Assembly: GCA_034142505.1 (NCBI GenBank)
Contig: JAWZDV010000042.1
Coordinates: 34,784 to 98,783 of the forward strand
Source of the DNA: Hungatella_A sp034142505
Lineage (GTDB): Bacteria > Bacillota > Clostridia > Lachnospirales > Lachnospiraceae
DNA: 64,000 bases
Reading direction: 5' to 3'
Below the pieces are notes generated by a model that saw only the letters and a list, made by a program, of their open reading frames with translations, did no database searches and was not told the DNA's origin. Position 1 is the stretch's first letter. The number at the start of each line of letters is the position of its first letter. This document shows positions 14,968 to 23,708 of this stretch, in pieces. The translations under genes were made by a program, and so were the position numbers.

Positions 14968-16757
14968 GTTTTCTCCTTCTCCTCAATCTCGCTGTACGCC
15001 ACTGCGGGCAGGTGGATGATGATGGTGGTTCCCTCATCCGGCTCCGAATCAATCCTCAGGCCGTACTCCTCGCCGAAATACAGACGGATTCTCTCATTGA
15101 CATTCTTCACGCCGATGCCGGAACCGCGGCCGGATGCCACATGGCTGTTCTCCGCAAATAAGCTCTCCACCTGCGCCTCCGTCATACCCAGGCCATTGTC
15201 GCTGATGCTGAAATAGAGATCCTTGTCCTCCAGCCAGGCTTTTATGAGGATTTCCCCGTCGCCGTCCATGAATTCCATGCCGTGGTAGATGGCATTTTCC
15301 ACCAGGGGCTGGAGCATCAGCTTTAAGCTGGCTAAATCGAGAACGTCTTCCTCCGACTTGATGGAGTAAGTAAATTTATTTTTGTAGCGCATCTCCTGGA
15401 TCATCAAATAGTTTCGCACATGCTCCAGTTCATCCCGGACCGTAATTATGCTTTTCCCTTTGCTGAGGCTGATGCGGAAGAAGCGGGCTAAGGCGGTCAC
15501 TACTTTGACGGCCTCGCTCCGGCGCTCATTTTCAATCATCCAGACAATGATGTCCAGGGTGTTGTAGAGGAAATGAGGGTTGATCTGTGACTGAAGGGTG
15601 TCAAACTCACTTTTTCGCTTGGATTCGTGCTCCGCCACAATGTCATCCATCAGCACCTGGATCTGGCCGGCCATGTGTTTGATGGAACGGCCCAGATGCT
15701 GAATCTCGTAGGAGCCGCCGGCATAGACCTCCGCGTCCAGCACACCGGCCTCCAGCGCGTTCACCGACTTCTCCAGTTCCTTGATGGGGTTGGTGATTCT
15801 GGAGGAAATGAAAGCGTTGATGATGCTGAGGATAAACAGGAAGAACGCGATTACGAACACGAAAAACAGCTTGGTCTTTAAATTATTGAGAGACAGGCCG
15901 CGTACCGGCGTCACACCAACTAGCTTCCAGCCGGTGTAGCCGACGGTTTTCACGGTCACGGTCCGTTTTTCGCCCTGAAAAGATTCCTGGTGGTTGCCGT
16001 CCCGGTAGGTAGCGGCTATGCGATTGTTCTCCTGCGCCTGGCCGGAATCGATGAGCTGGAGCTTCGGGTGATAAATCAGTTCCCCGTCACTGCCCATCAG
16101 ATAGATGTAGCCGCCATTTCCCAGGGTTACGTTGTCTAAAAGCTGTTCTAAGCTGCCGTAGTTGATGTCCATCAGCAGGATGCCCTGGCTGGTCTCCGTA
16201 CCTTTGGTGATCTCCACGGCTCTGGTGAGGGTTACTACCCATCGGTACTGGCCCTCATTGTTGTCGAACATATACTGGACCTGGGGCATACCAAAGTGAA
16301 GGTTCTCCGCCCGTTCCAGGGTGGTGTCGAACCAGGGCTCCTCTGTGATATCCAGATTGGTCTTCAATCTGGCAGCAGGAACCGCCTCCAAAAGTTCTCC
16401 CTCATTGGACAGCAGGGCGATATTGGCGATATGGTCTTTGTTGTTGTTGTAAAGCAGCGTGATTTCGCTGTTGATGGATGTGGCGGAGAGGTCGGCATTT
16501 TTCACTGCTCCATAGTACAGAGAATCCGACAGTTTCATAATTGTTCGGAGATAGGAATCCACCGAACGGTTCACCTGGTTGATCAGGCTCTGGTTTTCCT
16601 CCTGAATGGTGACAGTCAGCTGGGTGGACAGCCGGGTATACAAAGAAACACCGATCAACAGGATGGCTACCAGGGCGCTGACTGTAAAATAGATGAATAT
16701 GTTTGACCGTATGCTGCTGTTAGACAGAAATTTTTGAATTTTTCCTTTTGTGGACAT
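14964..16757 (-). CDS. YesM-type sensor histidine kinase
   Basis: 597 aa. TM1 about residues 18-40, a large extracellular Cache-type domain to about 295 (WFDTTLERAENLHFGMPQ, GGYIYLMGSDGELIYHP), TM2 about 297-320, HAMP (ITNPIKELEKSVNALEAG), then the His_kinase domain with LQSQINPHFLYNTLD, whose histidine is the phosphorylation site, and a HATPase_c domain with LQPLVENAIYHG, ISDNGLGM and GSGIGVKNVNERI. It phosphorylates the YesN-type regulator encoded just upstream (1-nt overlap, TAATG). Operon partners are two sugar-binding proteins. Confidence 0.92.
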   Translation of the reverse strand: MSTKGKIQKFLSNSSIRSNIFIYFTVSALVAILLIGVSLYTRLSTQLTVTIQEENQSLINQVNRSVDSYLRTIMKLSDSLYYGAVKNADLSATSINSEITLLYNNNKDHIANIALLSNEGELLEAVPAARLKTNLDITEEPWFDTTLERAENLHFGMPQVQYMFDNNEGQYRWVVTLTRAVEITKGTETSQGILLMDINYGSLEQLLDNVTLGNGGYIYLMGSDGELIYHPKLQLIDSGQAQENNRIAATYRDGNHQESFQGEKRTVTVKTVGYTGWKLVGVTPVRGLSLNNLKTKLFFVFVIAFFLFILSIINAFISSRITNPIKELEKSVNALEAGVLDAEVYAGGSYEIQHLGRSIKHMAGQIQVLMDDIVAEHESKRKSEFDTLQSQINPHFLYNTLDIIVWMIENERRSEAVKVVTALARFFRISLSKGKSIITVRDELEHVRNYLMIQEMRYKNKFTYSIKSEEDVLDLASLKLMLQPLVENAIYHGMEFMDGDGEILIKAWLEDKDLYFSISDNGLGMTEAQVESLFAENSHVASGRGSGIGVKNVNERIRLYFGEEYGLRIDSEPDEGTTIIIHLPAVAYSEIEEKEKT

Positions 16758-18373
16758 TATCTGGGCGCTCCTCGATATTTGGACGGTGAAATTCCAAACC
16801 GTTTTTTAAATACGTAGCTGAAATAATTCTGTTCCTGATATCCCACTTTTGAGGCGATGAGATAGGTTTTGTCGTCTGTGGTGTCTAGCAGTTCCACGGC
16901 TTTGTTTAAACGGACTTCCGTTAAGTAAGCGGTATAGGACTGTCCCGTCTCCCTCTGAAATATGGTGGAGAAATAAGCGGGGCTGATATGTAAATGGCGG
17001 CACAGCATTTCCACGGACAAATCTGGATTCCGGTAGTTCGCCTGGATGTACTGTTTGGCTTCGTTCACGATGCTTTTTGTGGTGTTGTCACGTTCTTCCC
17101 GGATGGAGCGGTGGATGATAAGCGCGGCGTTTTGCAGCCAGCGGTTAAACTCCTCCCGCCGTCCGATGGTCTCAGTGATGCTTGAGAGAGTGCCGTCCTC
17201 TCCCATCAGATCTGACAATGTCCTGTCGTAATGCTGGGTCAGACGGGTCAGGACGCTGAGCACATGGAAGCTGTACATCTGGTACTGGCCTTCAGGGACT
17301 CTGGCATCGTCCATTTTCTCCGTGATTCGTTTGACTACGCACTCGATCTCCTCCTCAGGACCAAATTTGATGGCGGCGGTTAATTCGGATTCGTCCCGGT
17401 TGTCAAACAGATGTTTTTTGCAGTGAAGAGGCTCCACATCGTCGATGTAAATGGTGATGCCGGCGCCGAGGATGGTTTTGTAGCCCAAGGCATTTTTAGC
17501 GGAGCAGAAGGAGGCGTTCAAGTCCTGCAGGTCCGTGCAGCCATGACCGACTCCGATGGTGATTGGCACGCCCAGTATCCGTCTGGACTCCCTGCAAATG
17601 CCGTCCAGCGCAGCGGTCAGAGCTGCCTGGTGGTTGTCCTCATCAATGGCGGCCAGGACCACCGGCTGCCCCGACACGGTGAATATGGAAAAGCGGAAGC
17701 AGTCGTCCAGCTTGCTTTCCACCAGCCGCCTGATGGAGATTGGAATCAGCTTCTGCTCCTCGCAAAGGGACAGGGTTCCGGTCTCATTCTGCAGATCCGG
17801 CTCCACGCTGATGACGGCGGTAATCCATTTTTTTGCGTTGGTGATGGGGATGTTGTATTCCTTTAGTTTCTCCTCCATGGTCTCTGCCGGGACATTTCCC
17901 TGTATTAAGTCGTTTAGAAAATGTTCGCGGAGGATGGGGAGGTTCTTTTGATAGATTTCACGCAGAAGGGTACCGTTGCGCTTCTGCCCGATTTCCTCAT
18001 CTAAGCTTTGTTTGATCCGTTTCAGAATTAAGGTCAGTTCTTCTACGTTGACCGGCTTTAAGATGTATTCGGTTACGTTTAGTTTGATGGCGCGTTTTGC
18101 GTATTCGAAATCGTCGTAGCCGGAAAAGATTAGTACTTTGATGGATGGATATTTCCGGCGGATTTTCTCCGCGAGGGTCAGGCCGTCCATGTAGGGCATC
18201 CGGATGTCGGTGAGCACCACATCCGGCTCCAGGGTCTCAATTTTTTCCAGGGCATCCTCCCCATTTTCCGCGTCCCCCACAACTTGAAACCCGGCCGCAG
18301 CCCAGTCAATCTTGCGGATAATGCCCCTTCTCACTTCTTCCTCGTCGTCTACCAGTATGATGCTGTAATTCAT
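16757..18373 (-). CDS. YesN-type response regulator, AraC family
   Basis: 538 aa from ATG 18373, chosen because AGAGGGGATTAACGTAC precedes it and because SIILVDDEEEVRRG then opens the receiver domain normally; 14 extra codons upstream are less likely. Receiver about 1-120 with phosphoacceptor aspartate in PDVVLTDIRMPYMDG and Lys in EYILKPVNVEE. A middle region of unknown fold precedes an AraC HTH pair at the C-terminus (LCRHLHISPAYFSTIFQRET and SKVGYQEQNYFSYVFKKRFG). It should activate genes for uptake or use of the sugar sensed by its kinase; no target is obvious in the window other than its own operon. Confidence 0.92.
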   Translation of the reverse strand: MNYSIILVDDEEEVRRGIIRKIDWAAAGFQVVGDAENGEDALEKIETLEPDVVLTDIRMPYMDGLTLAEKIRRKYPSIKVLIFSGYDDFEYAKRAIKLNVTEYILKPVNVEELTLILKRIKQSLDEEIGQKRNGTLLREIYQKNLPILREHFLNDLIQGNVPAETMEEKLKEYNIPITNAKKWITAVISVEPDLQNETGTLSLCEEQKLIPISIRRLVESKLDDCFRFSIFTVSGQPVVLAAIDEDNHQAALTAALDGICRESRRILGVPITIGVGHGCTDLQDLNASFCSAKNALGYKTILGAGITIYIDDVEPLHCKKHLFDNRDESELTAAIKFGPEEEIECVVKRITEKMDDARVPEGQYQMYSFHVLSVLTRLTQHYDRTLSDLMGEDGTLSSITETIGRREEFNRWLQNAALIIHRSIREERDNTTKSIVNEAKQYIQANYRNPDLSVEMLCRHLHISPAYFSTIFQRETGQSYTAYLTEVRLNKAVELLDTTDDKTYLIASKVGYQEQNYFSYVFKKRFGISPSKYRGAPR

Positions 18374-18419
18374 GTACGTTAATCCCCTCTTGATCCATTC
18401 ATCCATTGATGTCATTTTT

Positions 18420-18523
18420 CATTATACCATGTCCACTAAGTTCGTGAAAGACCTCACTAAGTGTCCAGGTATCTGTTCTCACTAGGCTCGAAAAAACCTC
18501 GCCAAGTGTTCACATTATACCAT
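18420..18523 (-). promoter_or_regulatory. Duplicated promoter region of the response-regulator operon
   Basis: On the minus strand TATAAT occurs twice in an identical ATGGTATAATG context (plus-strand 18420-18430 and 18513-18523). The nearer one has TTTCAC at a 17-nt spacing. Between them two imperfect copies of a 33-nt unit lie in tandem (18433-18467 and 18480-18512; shared core CACTA...CTCGAAA-type then ACCTC.C.AAGTGT.CA). The arrangement suggests a duplicated promoter or a pair of regulator sites; which -10 is used cannot be decided. Confidence 0.45.
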
Positions 18524-18534
18524 ATCCGTACCAA

Positions 18535-18612
18535 AGTGCACATATGGAATGAGGAAGACCGTGTAAGCTCGCTTACTAAGGCCTTCATCATTCCATATGT
18601 ATAGGGCGGAAC
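18535..18612 (-). repeat. 78-nt covarying palindromic element, copy B
   Basis: Same ends (GUUCCGCCCUAUAC and GUGCACU on the minus strand), same core (CCUUAGUAAGCGA then GCUUACACGG) and same total length as copy A, but entirely different 17-nt arms that again pair with each other (16 of 17, one of them G.U on this strand). The core hairpin also covaries with copy A (C-G replaced by U-A). It lies 30 nt after the cbiC stop codon and upstream of the response-regulator promoter region. Confidence 0.75.
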
Positions 18613-18642
18613 TTTTATAAATAAGAAGACCAAACGGCCTCG

Positions 18643-19272
18643 TCACAGTTGATACAACAATGCATTACAAACTGCCGCCGCCACATTGCTTCCGCCTTTC
18701 CTCCCCCTAGCCACAATATAAGGAATCTCCAATTCCATGATCATTTCTTTCGCCTGCACAACATTCACAAATCCCACCGGTACCGCAATAATCAGTTTCG
18801 GATGAATCCTGCCCTCCTCCACCAGTTCCTTCAAGCGGACGAGGGCCGTCGGAGCGTTGCCGATGGCAAAGATACACTCCTGCCCCCGGTCCGCCAGCGT
18901 GGCAGCTTTATCCATGCTGGCGGTGGCCCTGGTCGTTCCAGCGGATTTTGCCGCATCCGCCACATCCGCATCGGCCATAAAGCAGTATACCTCGCTTCCC
19001 GTTTTATGAAGAGCGGTCTTGTTGATACCGGCCTTGCCCATATTCGTGTCGGTAATGATCGGAGTCCCCTGCCTTAGCGCTTCCAGCCCTTTTGTCACCG
19101 CATGAGGAGAAAATATCAGGTTATCGGCGTAGTCGAAATCAGCGGTGGTGTGAATCACCCGCTTAATCACAGCCTCATTTTCCGGGTCCAGCGGGCGGCC
19201 GCCCAGTTCCTCTGTGATGATTTCAAAGCTCCTTTTTTCAATTTCCTGGGGTAATACCTGTTCCAGTTTCAT
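18643..19272 (-). CDS. cbiC: Cobalt-precorrin-8 methylmutase
   Basis: 209 aa. Moves the methyl group from C11 to C12 of cobalt-precorrin-8, giving cobyrinate. Family marks: KRVIHTTADFDYADNLIFSP, whose histidine is the catalytic residue, PIITDTNMGKAGIN, and AIGNAPTALVRLKELVEEG, then PVGFVNVVQAKE near the C-terminus. Full length. It is the last gene of the cobalamin operon, 54 nt after cbiP, and is followed by palindromic element copy B. Confidence 0.95.
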   Translation of the reverse strand: MKLEQVLPQEIEKRSFEIITEELGGRPLDPENEAVIKRVIHTTADFDYADNLIFSPHAVTKGLEALRQGTPIITDTNMGKAGINKTALHKTGSEVYCFMADADVADAAKSAGTTRATASMDKAATLADRGQECIFAIGNAPTALVRLKELVEEGRIHPKLIIAVPVGFVNVVQAKEMIMELEIPYIVARGRKGGSNVAAAVCNALLYQL

Positions 19273-19326
19273 ATGGCAAACGACTCCTTTTTTATGTTCT
19301 TTCCTTGTGTTTCCGAGGTTCGATTT

Positions 19327-20886
19327 TCATGCTTGGCTATCCTGTGGCAGCCCCATCATTTCATAAATCCGTTTCATATCCAGGCTGGCCCTCAGCTCCT
19401 TTGCCAGTTTTGCAAACTGCTCTTCCTTATAAGCGGCATAATCAAACACTTCCCCCGCCCCAACGTCATACCCTTTCTCACTTAACAATGTCCGAATCAA
19501 TTGATCCGCTATGCCTGGGCAGTCAAATATTCCATGTACATAGGTGCCGTAGACATTTCCATAAGCCGCCCCGTCCATGCGGACTCTTTTGGTGTCTGAC
19601 TGCTGGTCCATGATAAAAGCCAGCGGTTTGGCAATGCCGTCGTAATCCAGCGGCGACATCATCTCCGTGCGGCCCATATGAATCTCGTAGCCCTCCAAAT
19701 TCTGGCCGGACAGAGAGGACAGAATACCGCTCACCTCCCCAAATGCTCCCGTCACGCGGGTCTTTGTCTTCTCTTCCCCATATACCGTATTCACAGGAAG
19801 AAGCTCCATGCCGCGGATATGCTCATGGCCGGAGCCGGTCTCCACGTGGGATTCATCCGTGAGCGTCATCCCCAGCATCTGATAGCCGCCGCAGATTCCC
19901 ATGACAGGGATCTTGGCGGATGCCAGCTTTAAGATTGCCGCTTCCAGACCACACTGGCGCAGCCACAGCAAATCCTCTATGGTACTTTTTGTGCCAGGCA
20001 GAATCACCATGTCCGGCTGCCCCAGTTCCCCGACATTGGAAACGTAACGCAGAGTCACATGATTCATGGCCGACAACACCTGAAAATCCGTAAAATTGGA
20101 AATGCGGGGCAAACGGATAACTGCAATGTCAATGATCCCTCCGCCGGTTTTGACATCCAGCCGGCTGCTCAAACTGTCCTCATCCTCAAGGTCCACCTGC
20201 AGATAGGGAACCACTCCCACGACCGGGATTCGGCACAATTCCTCAATCATTTGAATACCGCTGTCCAGAATCGTCTTGTCCCCGCGGAATTTGTTAATGA
20301 TCAGGCCCCCGATCCTGTCCCGCTCCTCCGGTTCCAGCAGCATCACCGTGCCGTAGAGCTGGGCAAACACGCCTCCCCGGTCAATATCCCCCGCCAAAAG
20401 CACTGGAGCGTCAGCCATCCTGGCCATGCCCATATTGACGATATCTCCGCTTTTTAAATTGATCTCCGCCGGACTTCCGGCTCCCTCTATGACAATGATG
20501 TCGTACCGTTCCTCCAACTGGTGGTAGGCGTTCCATATCTCCGGAATCAGCTGTTTCTTGTATGCAAAATACTCTCTTGCAGACATATTGCCGCAGTGGA
20601 CGCCGTTTACGATCACCTGGGAGCCTACGTCGGTGGTTGGTTTCAACAGGATCGGATTCATGAGGGCGGAGGGCTTGATGCCGGCTGCTTCCGCCTGCAC
20701 TACCTGGGCGCGGCCCATTTCCAGACCGTCCTCGGTGATGAAGGAATTGAGGGCCATGTTCTGGGATTTGAAAGGGGCACATTTGTAGCCGTCCTCATGG
20801 AAGATACGGCAGAGACCGGCCGCCAGCAGGCTTTTTCCGGCATTGGACATGGTTCCCTGGATCATGATTGATTTTGCTTTTGCCAT
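19327..20886 (-). CDS. cbiP: Cobyric acid synthase
   Basis: 519 aa from ATG 20886 (ACAGGAGCAGATAGAAAT before it). Uses glutamine and ATP to amidate four side chains of adenosylcobyrinate a,c-diamide. N-terminal ATP-binding domain: KSIMIQGTMSNAGKSLLAAG and CAPFKSQNMALNSFI; C-terminal class I glutamine amidotransferase-like domain with IPVMGICGGYQMLG, whose cysteine is the nucleophile, and YGTYVHGIFD carrying the histidine. Complete. Lies between cbiB and cbiC. Confidence 0.95.
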   Translation of the reverse strand: MAKAKSIMIQGTMSNAGKSLLAAGLCRIFHEDGYKCAPFKSQNMALNSFITEDGLEMGRAQVVQAEAAGIKPSALMNPILLKPTTDVGSQVIVNGVHCGNMSAREYFAYKKQLIPEIWNAYHQLEERYDIIVIEGAGSPAEINLKSGDIVNMGMARMADAPVLLAGDIDRGGVFAQLYGTVMLLEPEERDRIGGLIINKFRGDKTILDSGIQMIEELCRIPVVGVVPYLQVDLEDEDSLSSRLDVKTGGGIIDIAVIRLPRISNFTDFQVLSAMNHVTLRYVSNVGELGQPDMVILPGTKSTIEDLLWLRQCGLEAAILKLASAKIPVMGICGGYQMLGMTLTDESHVETGSGHEHIRGMELLPVNTVYGEEKTKTRVTGAFGEVSGILSSLSGQNLEGYEIHMGRTEMMSPLDYDGIAKPLAFIMDQQSDTKRVRMDGAAYGNVYGTYVHGIFDCPGIADQLIRTLLSEKGYDVGAGEVFDYAAYKEEQFAKLAKELRASLDMKRIYEMMGLPQDSQA

Positions 20887-20950
20887 ATTTCTATCTGCTC
20901 CTGTTCTATTATCGTATTCCTTCTCTTCTTCATTTCGGTCAGAGAATCTG

Positions 20951-21904
20951 TCACCAGGCAATCACCGCAAACAGCAGGACTGCCAGGATCGATGTTACAT
21001 ATAATAACCGGTTGGCCCGCGCAATGTCATCCGCCTCAATGGGACGAATGTCATCTCCGATGGTTGGTTTCTTATATAAGGTTCCAAAATACCAGGCGTC
21101 GCCCGCCAGTTGTACCTGAAGCGCTCCGGCACATACGGCCTCTGTCTGGGCGGAATTGGGACTTTTGTGATTACGCCTGTCACGGCGGTAAATTCGAACG
21201 GCCCCTTTGACATCCAGGCGGAGCAGAAAACTGGCCGCAATCATCAGCAGTGCGGATAACCGGGACGGAATCAAATTCAATAGATCATCCAGTCTTGCGG
21301 CCGTCCGGCCAAAATGAAGATATGTTTCATTTTTGTATCCCACCATGGAATCCATGGTGTTGACGGCCTTATAGAGAAAGGCCCACGGGCCGCCGCCAAA
21401 AGCCATATAAAACAGCGGAGCGATGACGCCGTCGGAGGTATTCTCCGCCACCGTTTCCACGGCCGCCTTGATAATTCCTGTTTCTGATAGAACTGCGGTA
21501 TCTCTCCCAACAATCATGGAAACCGCGGTTCTGGCGCCCTCCACATCTGTTTCTTTCAGGGCTTTCCAAACTTTCATGCTCTCGTCCCGGAGCCCTCTGG
21601 CCGCCAGCATCTGATAGCACATGATACATTCCGCTGCCAGACTCAGGATTGGATGAATCAGGCCTGCTGCCCACAGGATCCCGTACGCGCATGTCCCGGT
21701 TACCAACAGAACACCCGCTGTCAGGCAAATGCCGGCGAGGCGTTCGCCCTGTGGTGTTTTGGGGAATTTTTTCCGCAGAAACGCTTCCAATTGACTGATC
21801 AGCCATCCCATAGCCCGGACGGGGTGGGGCAGCCAGCGGGGATCTCCGAAGCATAAATCCAGGAAAAAGCCGATTATCATAGCTGTTATGTGTTGAGTCA
21901 TCAT
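20951..21904 (-). CDS. cbiB: Adenosylcobinamide-phosphate synthase
   Basis: 317 aa membrane protein that attaches the aminopropanol arm to adenosylcobyric acid. Typical N-terminus: FFLDLCFGDPRWLPHPVRAM; then ERLAGICLTAGVLLV, a conserved SMIVGRDTAVLSETGIIKAA segment and VAENTSDGVIAPLFYMAFGG. Hydrophobic helices are spread along the chain. Middle of the cobalamin operon; 39 nt separate it from the CobU-like gene upstream. Confidence 0.94.
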   Translation of the reverse strand: MMTQHITAMIIGFFLDLCFGDPRWLPHPVRAMGWLISQLEAFLRKKFPKTPQGERLAGICLTAGVLLVTGTCAYGILWAAGLIHPILSLAAECIMCYQMLAARGLRDESMKVWKALKETDVEGARTAVSMIVGRDTAVLSETGIIKAAVETVAENTSDGVIAPLFYMAFGGGPWAFLYKAVNTMDSMVGYKNETYLHFGRTAARLDDLLNLIPSRLSALLMIAASFLLRLDVKGAVRIYRRDRRNHKSPNSAQTEAVCAGALQVQLAGDAWYFGTLYKKPTIGDDIRPIEADDIARANRLLYVTSILAVLLFAVIAW

Positions 21905-21943
21905 TCTTGTATGTCCTGTCTATCTGATTTTTTGAATTGTGCT

Positions 21944-22345
21944 TTACTTGATCCTGACTCCGATGCCGCAAAGGACGCGGTGCACCTGCTCCGCTTCTTT
22001 TGCAAGGCGCTGACCGGCACGTCCCACCAGTTCCCGGTAAATTCTGTCCTCCGGGTCCACAGGAACAATGCCGCCGCCCACCTCATCCATAGTGATGATG
22101 GCCTGTGGGTTTTCTAAGACGATGCGGTCGATGAACGCCTGTATCGCTGATTCATCCGGTGACATCTGCTTGATATACTGGTGAAAGCCAAGAATGACAG
22201 GGCATTTACATGCCAGTTCCTGGCTGCCGGTCATTCCATCGGCAGTTTCTGGAAGCTTGCCATCGGCCATCATTTTTTTATATTCCGGAAGACTTTTTAA
22301 ATACTCTGTCTTCCCCTGGCTGAATCCTCCGATAATCAATATCAT
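21944..22345 (-). CDS. Short CobU-like protein (paralogue of the cobU gene upstream)
   Basis: 133 aa, shorter than CobU (about 175). It keeps the P-loop (LIIGGFSQGKTEYLK) and the CobU C-terminal pattern (IITMDEVGGGIVPVDPEDRI, then YRELVGRAGQRLA and the ending CGIGVRIK), but lacks the middle part with the RIxxHRxxR histidine that accepts guanylate in CobU. It may retain only the kinase-like or nucleotide-binding function. A full-length cobU lies two genes upstream in the same operon, so it is not simply the missing enzyme. Possibly a pathway-specific accessory NTPase. Confidence 0.65.
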   Translation of the reverse strand: MILIIGGFSQGKTEYLKSLPEYKKMMADGKLPETADGMTGSQELACKCPVILGFHQYIKQMSPDESAIQAFIDRIVLENPQAIITMDEVGGGIVPVDPEDRIYRELVGRAGQRLAKEAEQVHRVLCGIGVRIK

Positions 22346-22374
22346 ATCTATGCCCCTCCTGCTTTCAGTTTGTT

Positions 22375-23133
22375 CTACATCCGGGATGCCACGGCCAGAA
22401 CTGCCACCAGCATCAATTCGCAGACCTGCAGAAAATATCCCGCCAAATCACCAGTGATTCCGCCAAATTCCTTAACGGACATTCGGTAGTAATAAACGTA
22501 AACGAGACCAGCCGCCAACGCGCACAACACCCCTGCGGCCACCCCTGCTGTCCAGATCATAAAACACAGGGATAACGCCATAAATCCAAACATGGTGGCA
22601 GCCACCGCCCGCTTCCCGGCATCCCCGGAAAATGCGGCCGCAAGTCCACTGTTCTTCGCCTTCGGAAACCACACCACCGAAAGCCCGCTCATGGCTCTTG
22701 TCAGAACGTACACGCTCCCCACTGCCGGTACATAATCCGCCGGAAGTTCTACAAAAACAGCCAAATAAAGCAGCACATAAACAATTGCCCCCAAAATGGC
22801 AAATGCGCCGGTATGCGGGTCCTTCAAGATCTCCAGTTTCTTCTCTTTCTCCCCAAAGGATGCTTTCGCGTCCACCACATCCAGAAACCCGTCCATATGA
22901 ATTCCGCCATTGACAATCATCGGAAGCACTACGCCCCCCACATAATAGAGCACCCAAAGTTCCCATCTCCATGCCAGGCGTGCAAAACCATAAAGGAAAA
23001 GCCCCTGCACGGCTCCCACCAGAGGGAAAAAGCACATGGCGTATTTCATCCGCTCTTTGGTCCACGCTACCTGCGGCACCGGAATTTTTGAATACATGGA
23101 AAATGCGATCGCCATACTTCCAAGCAGTTTCAT
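22375..23133 (-). CDS. cobS: Adenosylcobinamide-GDP ribazoletransferase (cobalamin synthase)
   Basis: 252-aa membrane protein that joins alpha-ribazole (phosphate) to adenosylcobinamide-GDP. Marks: SMYSKIPVPQVAW at the N-terminus, GGIHMDGFLDVVDA with the Asp-rich metal site, FGEKEKKLEILKDPHTGAFA, and RAMSGLSVVWFPKAKNSGLA. Hydrophobic helices fill the rest. Start overlaps the cobU stop by 4 nt (ATGA), implying coupled translation. Confidence 0.95.
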   Translation of the reverse strand: MKLLGSMAIAFSMYSKIPVPQVAWTKERMKYAMCFFPLVGAVQGLFLYGFARLAWRWELWVLYYVGGVVLPMIVNGGIHMDGFLDVVDAKASFGEKEKKLEILKDPHTGAFAILGAIVYVLLYLAVFVELPADYVPAVGSVYVLTRAMSGLSVVWFPKAKNSGLAAAFSGDAGKRAVAATMFGFMALSLCFMIWTAGVAAGVLCALAAGLVYVYYYRMSVKEFGGITGDLAGYFLQVCELMLVAVLAVASRM

Positions 23134-23660
23134 GATATCTCTCCCTTGCTTTTCACCGTTATGGGAATTCCAAAGACCACCTCAGTCACCTCATCCGCCA
23201 GCGCTGCCAATTCCCGGTTGATGGAAGCGAGAATCTGCTGGTACTCCCGGGTTTCCCGGTCATAGTCTGTTCCGTCCAGGAACACTTCATTTGTAACAAT
23301 CATAAGAGTTTTTGCAAGTTTTTGCAAGTGGAGGATGCCTGTCAGAATGCGGTTCCTGACCTCCGAACGGCCGGCATCTTCCCGGTAGAACTCATTGGCC
23401 GTCAGGTTGGACATGCATTCCAGCAGGATCACACTGTCCGGTTCCACATGGAGGAGATGGAGATCCTGGTAACACTCTATGGTCTCGAAGCCTTTGTCCG
23501 CGCGCATTTGGCGGTGGCGGGCGATGCGGCATTTACACTCCTCATCCCAGGGCTGCATGGTGGCGATATAGTACCGCTTCGCCGCCCCCTGAGCCAGCAC
23601 GGTCTGCTCCGCATAAGCAGATTTGCCGCTTCCGCTTCCGCCGGTGATTAACATTAACAT
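23130..23660 (-). CDS. cobU: Adenosylcobinamide kinase / adenosylcobinamide-phosphate guanylyltransferase
   Basis: 176 aa, the usual length. Phosphorylates adenosylcobinamide and then transfers GMP to it. P-loop ITGGSGSGKSAYAE, the histidine motif RIARHRQMRADKGFETIE, and NEVFLDGTDYDRETREYQQI followed by LADEVTEVVFGIP are all as expected. In a variant from the enteric enzyme, NEVF-LDGTDYD replaces NEVGxGIVP. Between cobT and cobS. Confidence 0.93.
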   Translation of the reverse strand: MLMLITGGSGSGKSAYAEQTVLAQGAAKRYYIATMQPWDEECKCRIARHRQMRADKGFETIECYQDLHLLHVEPDSVILLECMSNLTANEFYREDAGRSEVRNRILTGILHLQKLAKTLMIVTNEVFLDGTDYDRETREYQQILASINRELAALADEVTEVVFGIPITVKSKGEIS

Positions 23661-23708
23661 TTCTTCAAACTCCTGCTTTCTCTCTTCTATCTGTGGTTTC
23701 TTCCACTA

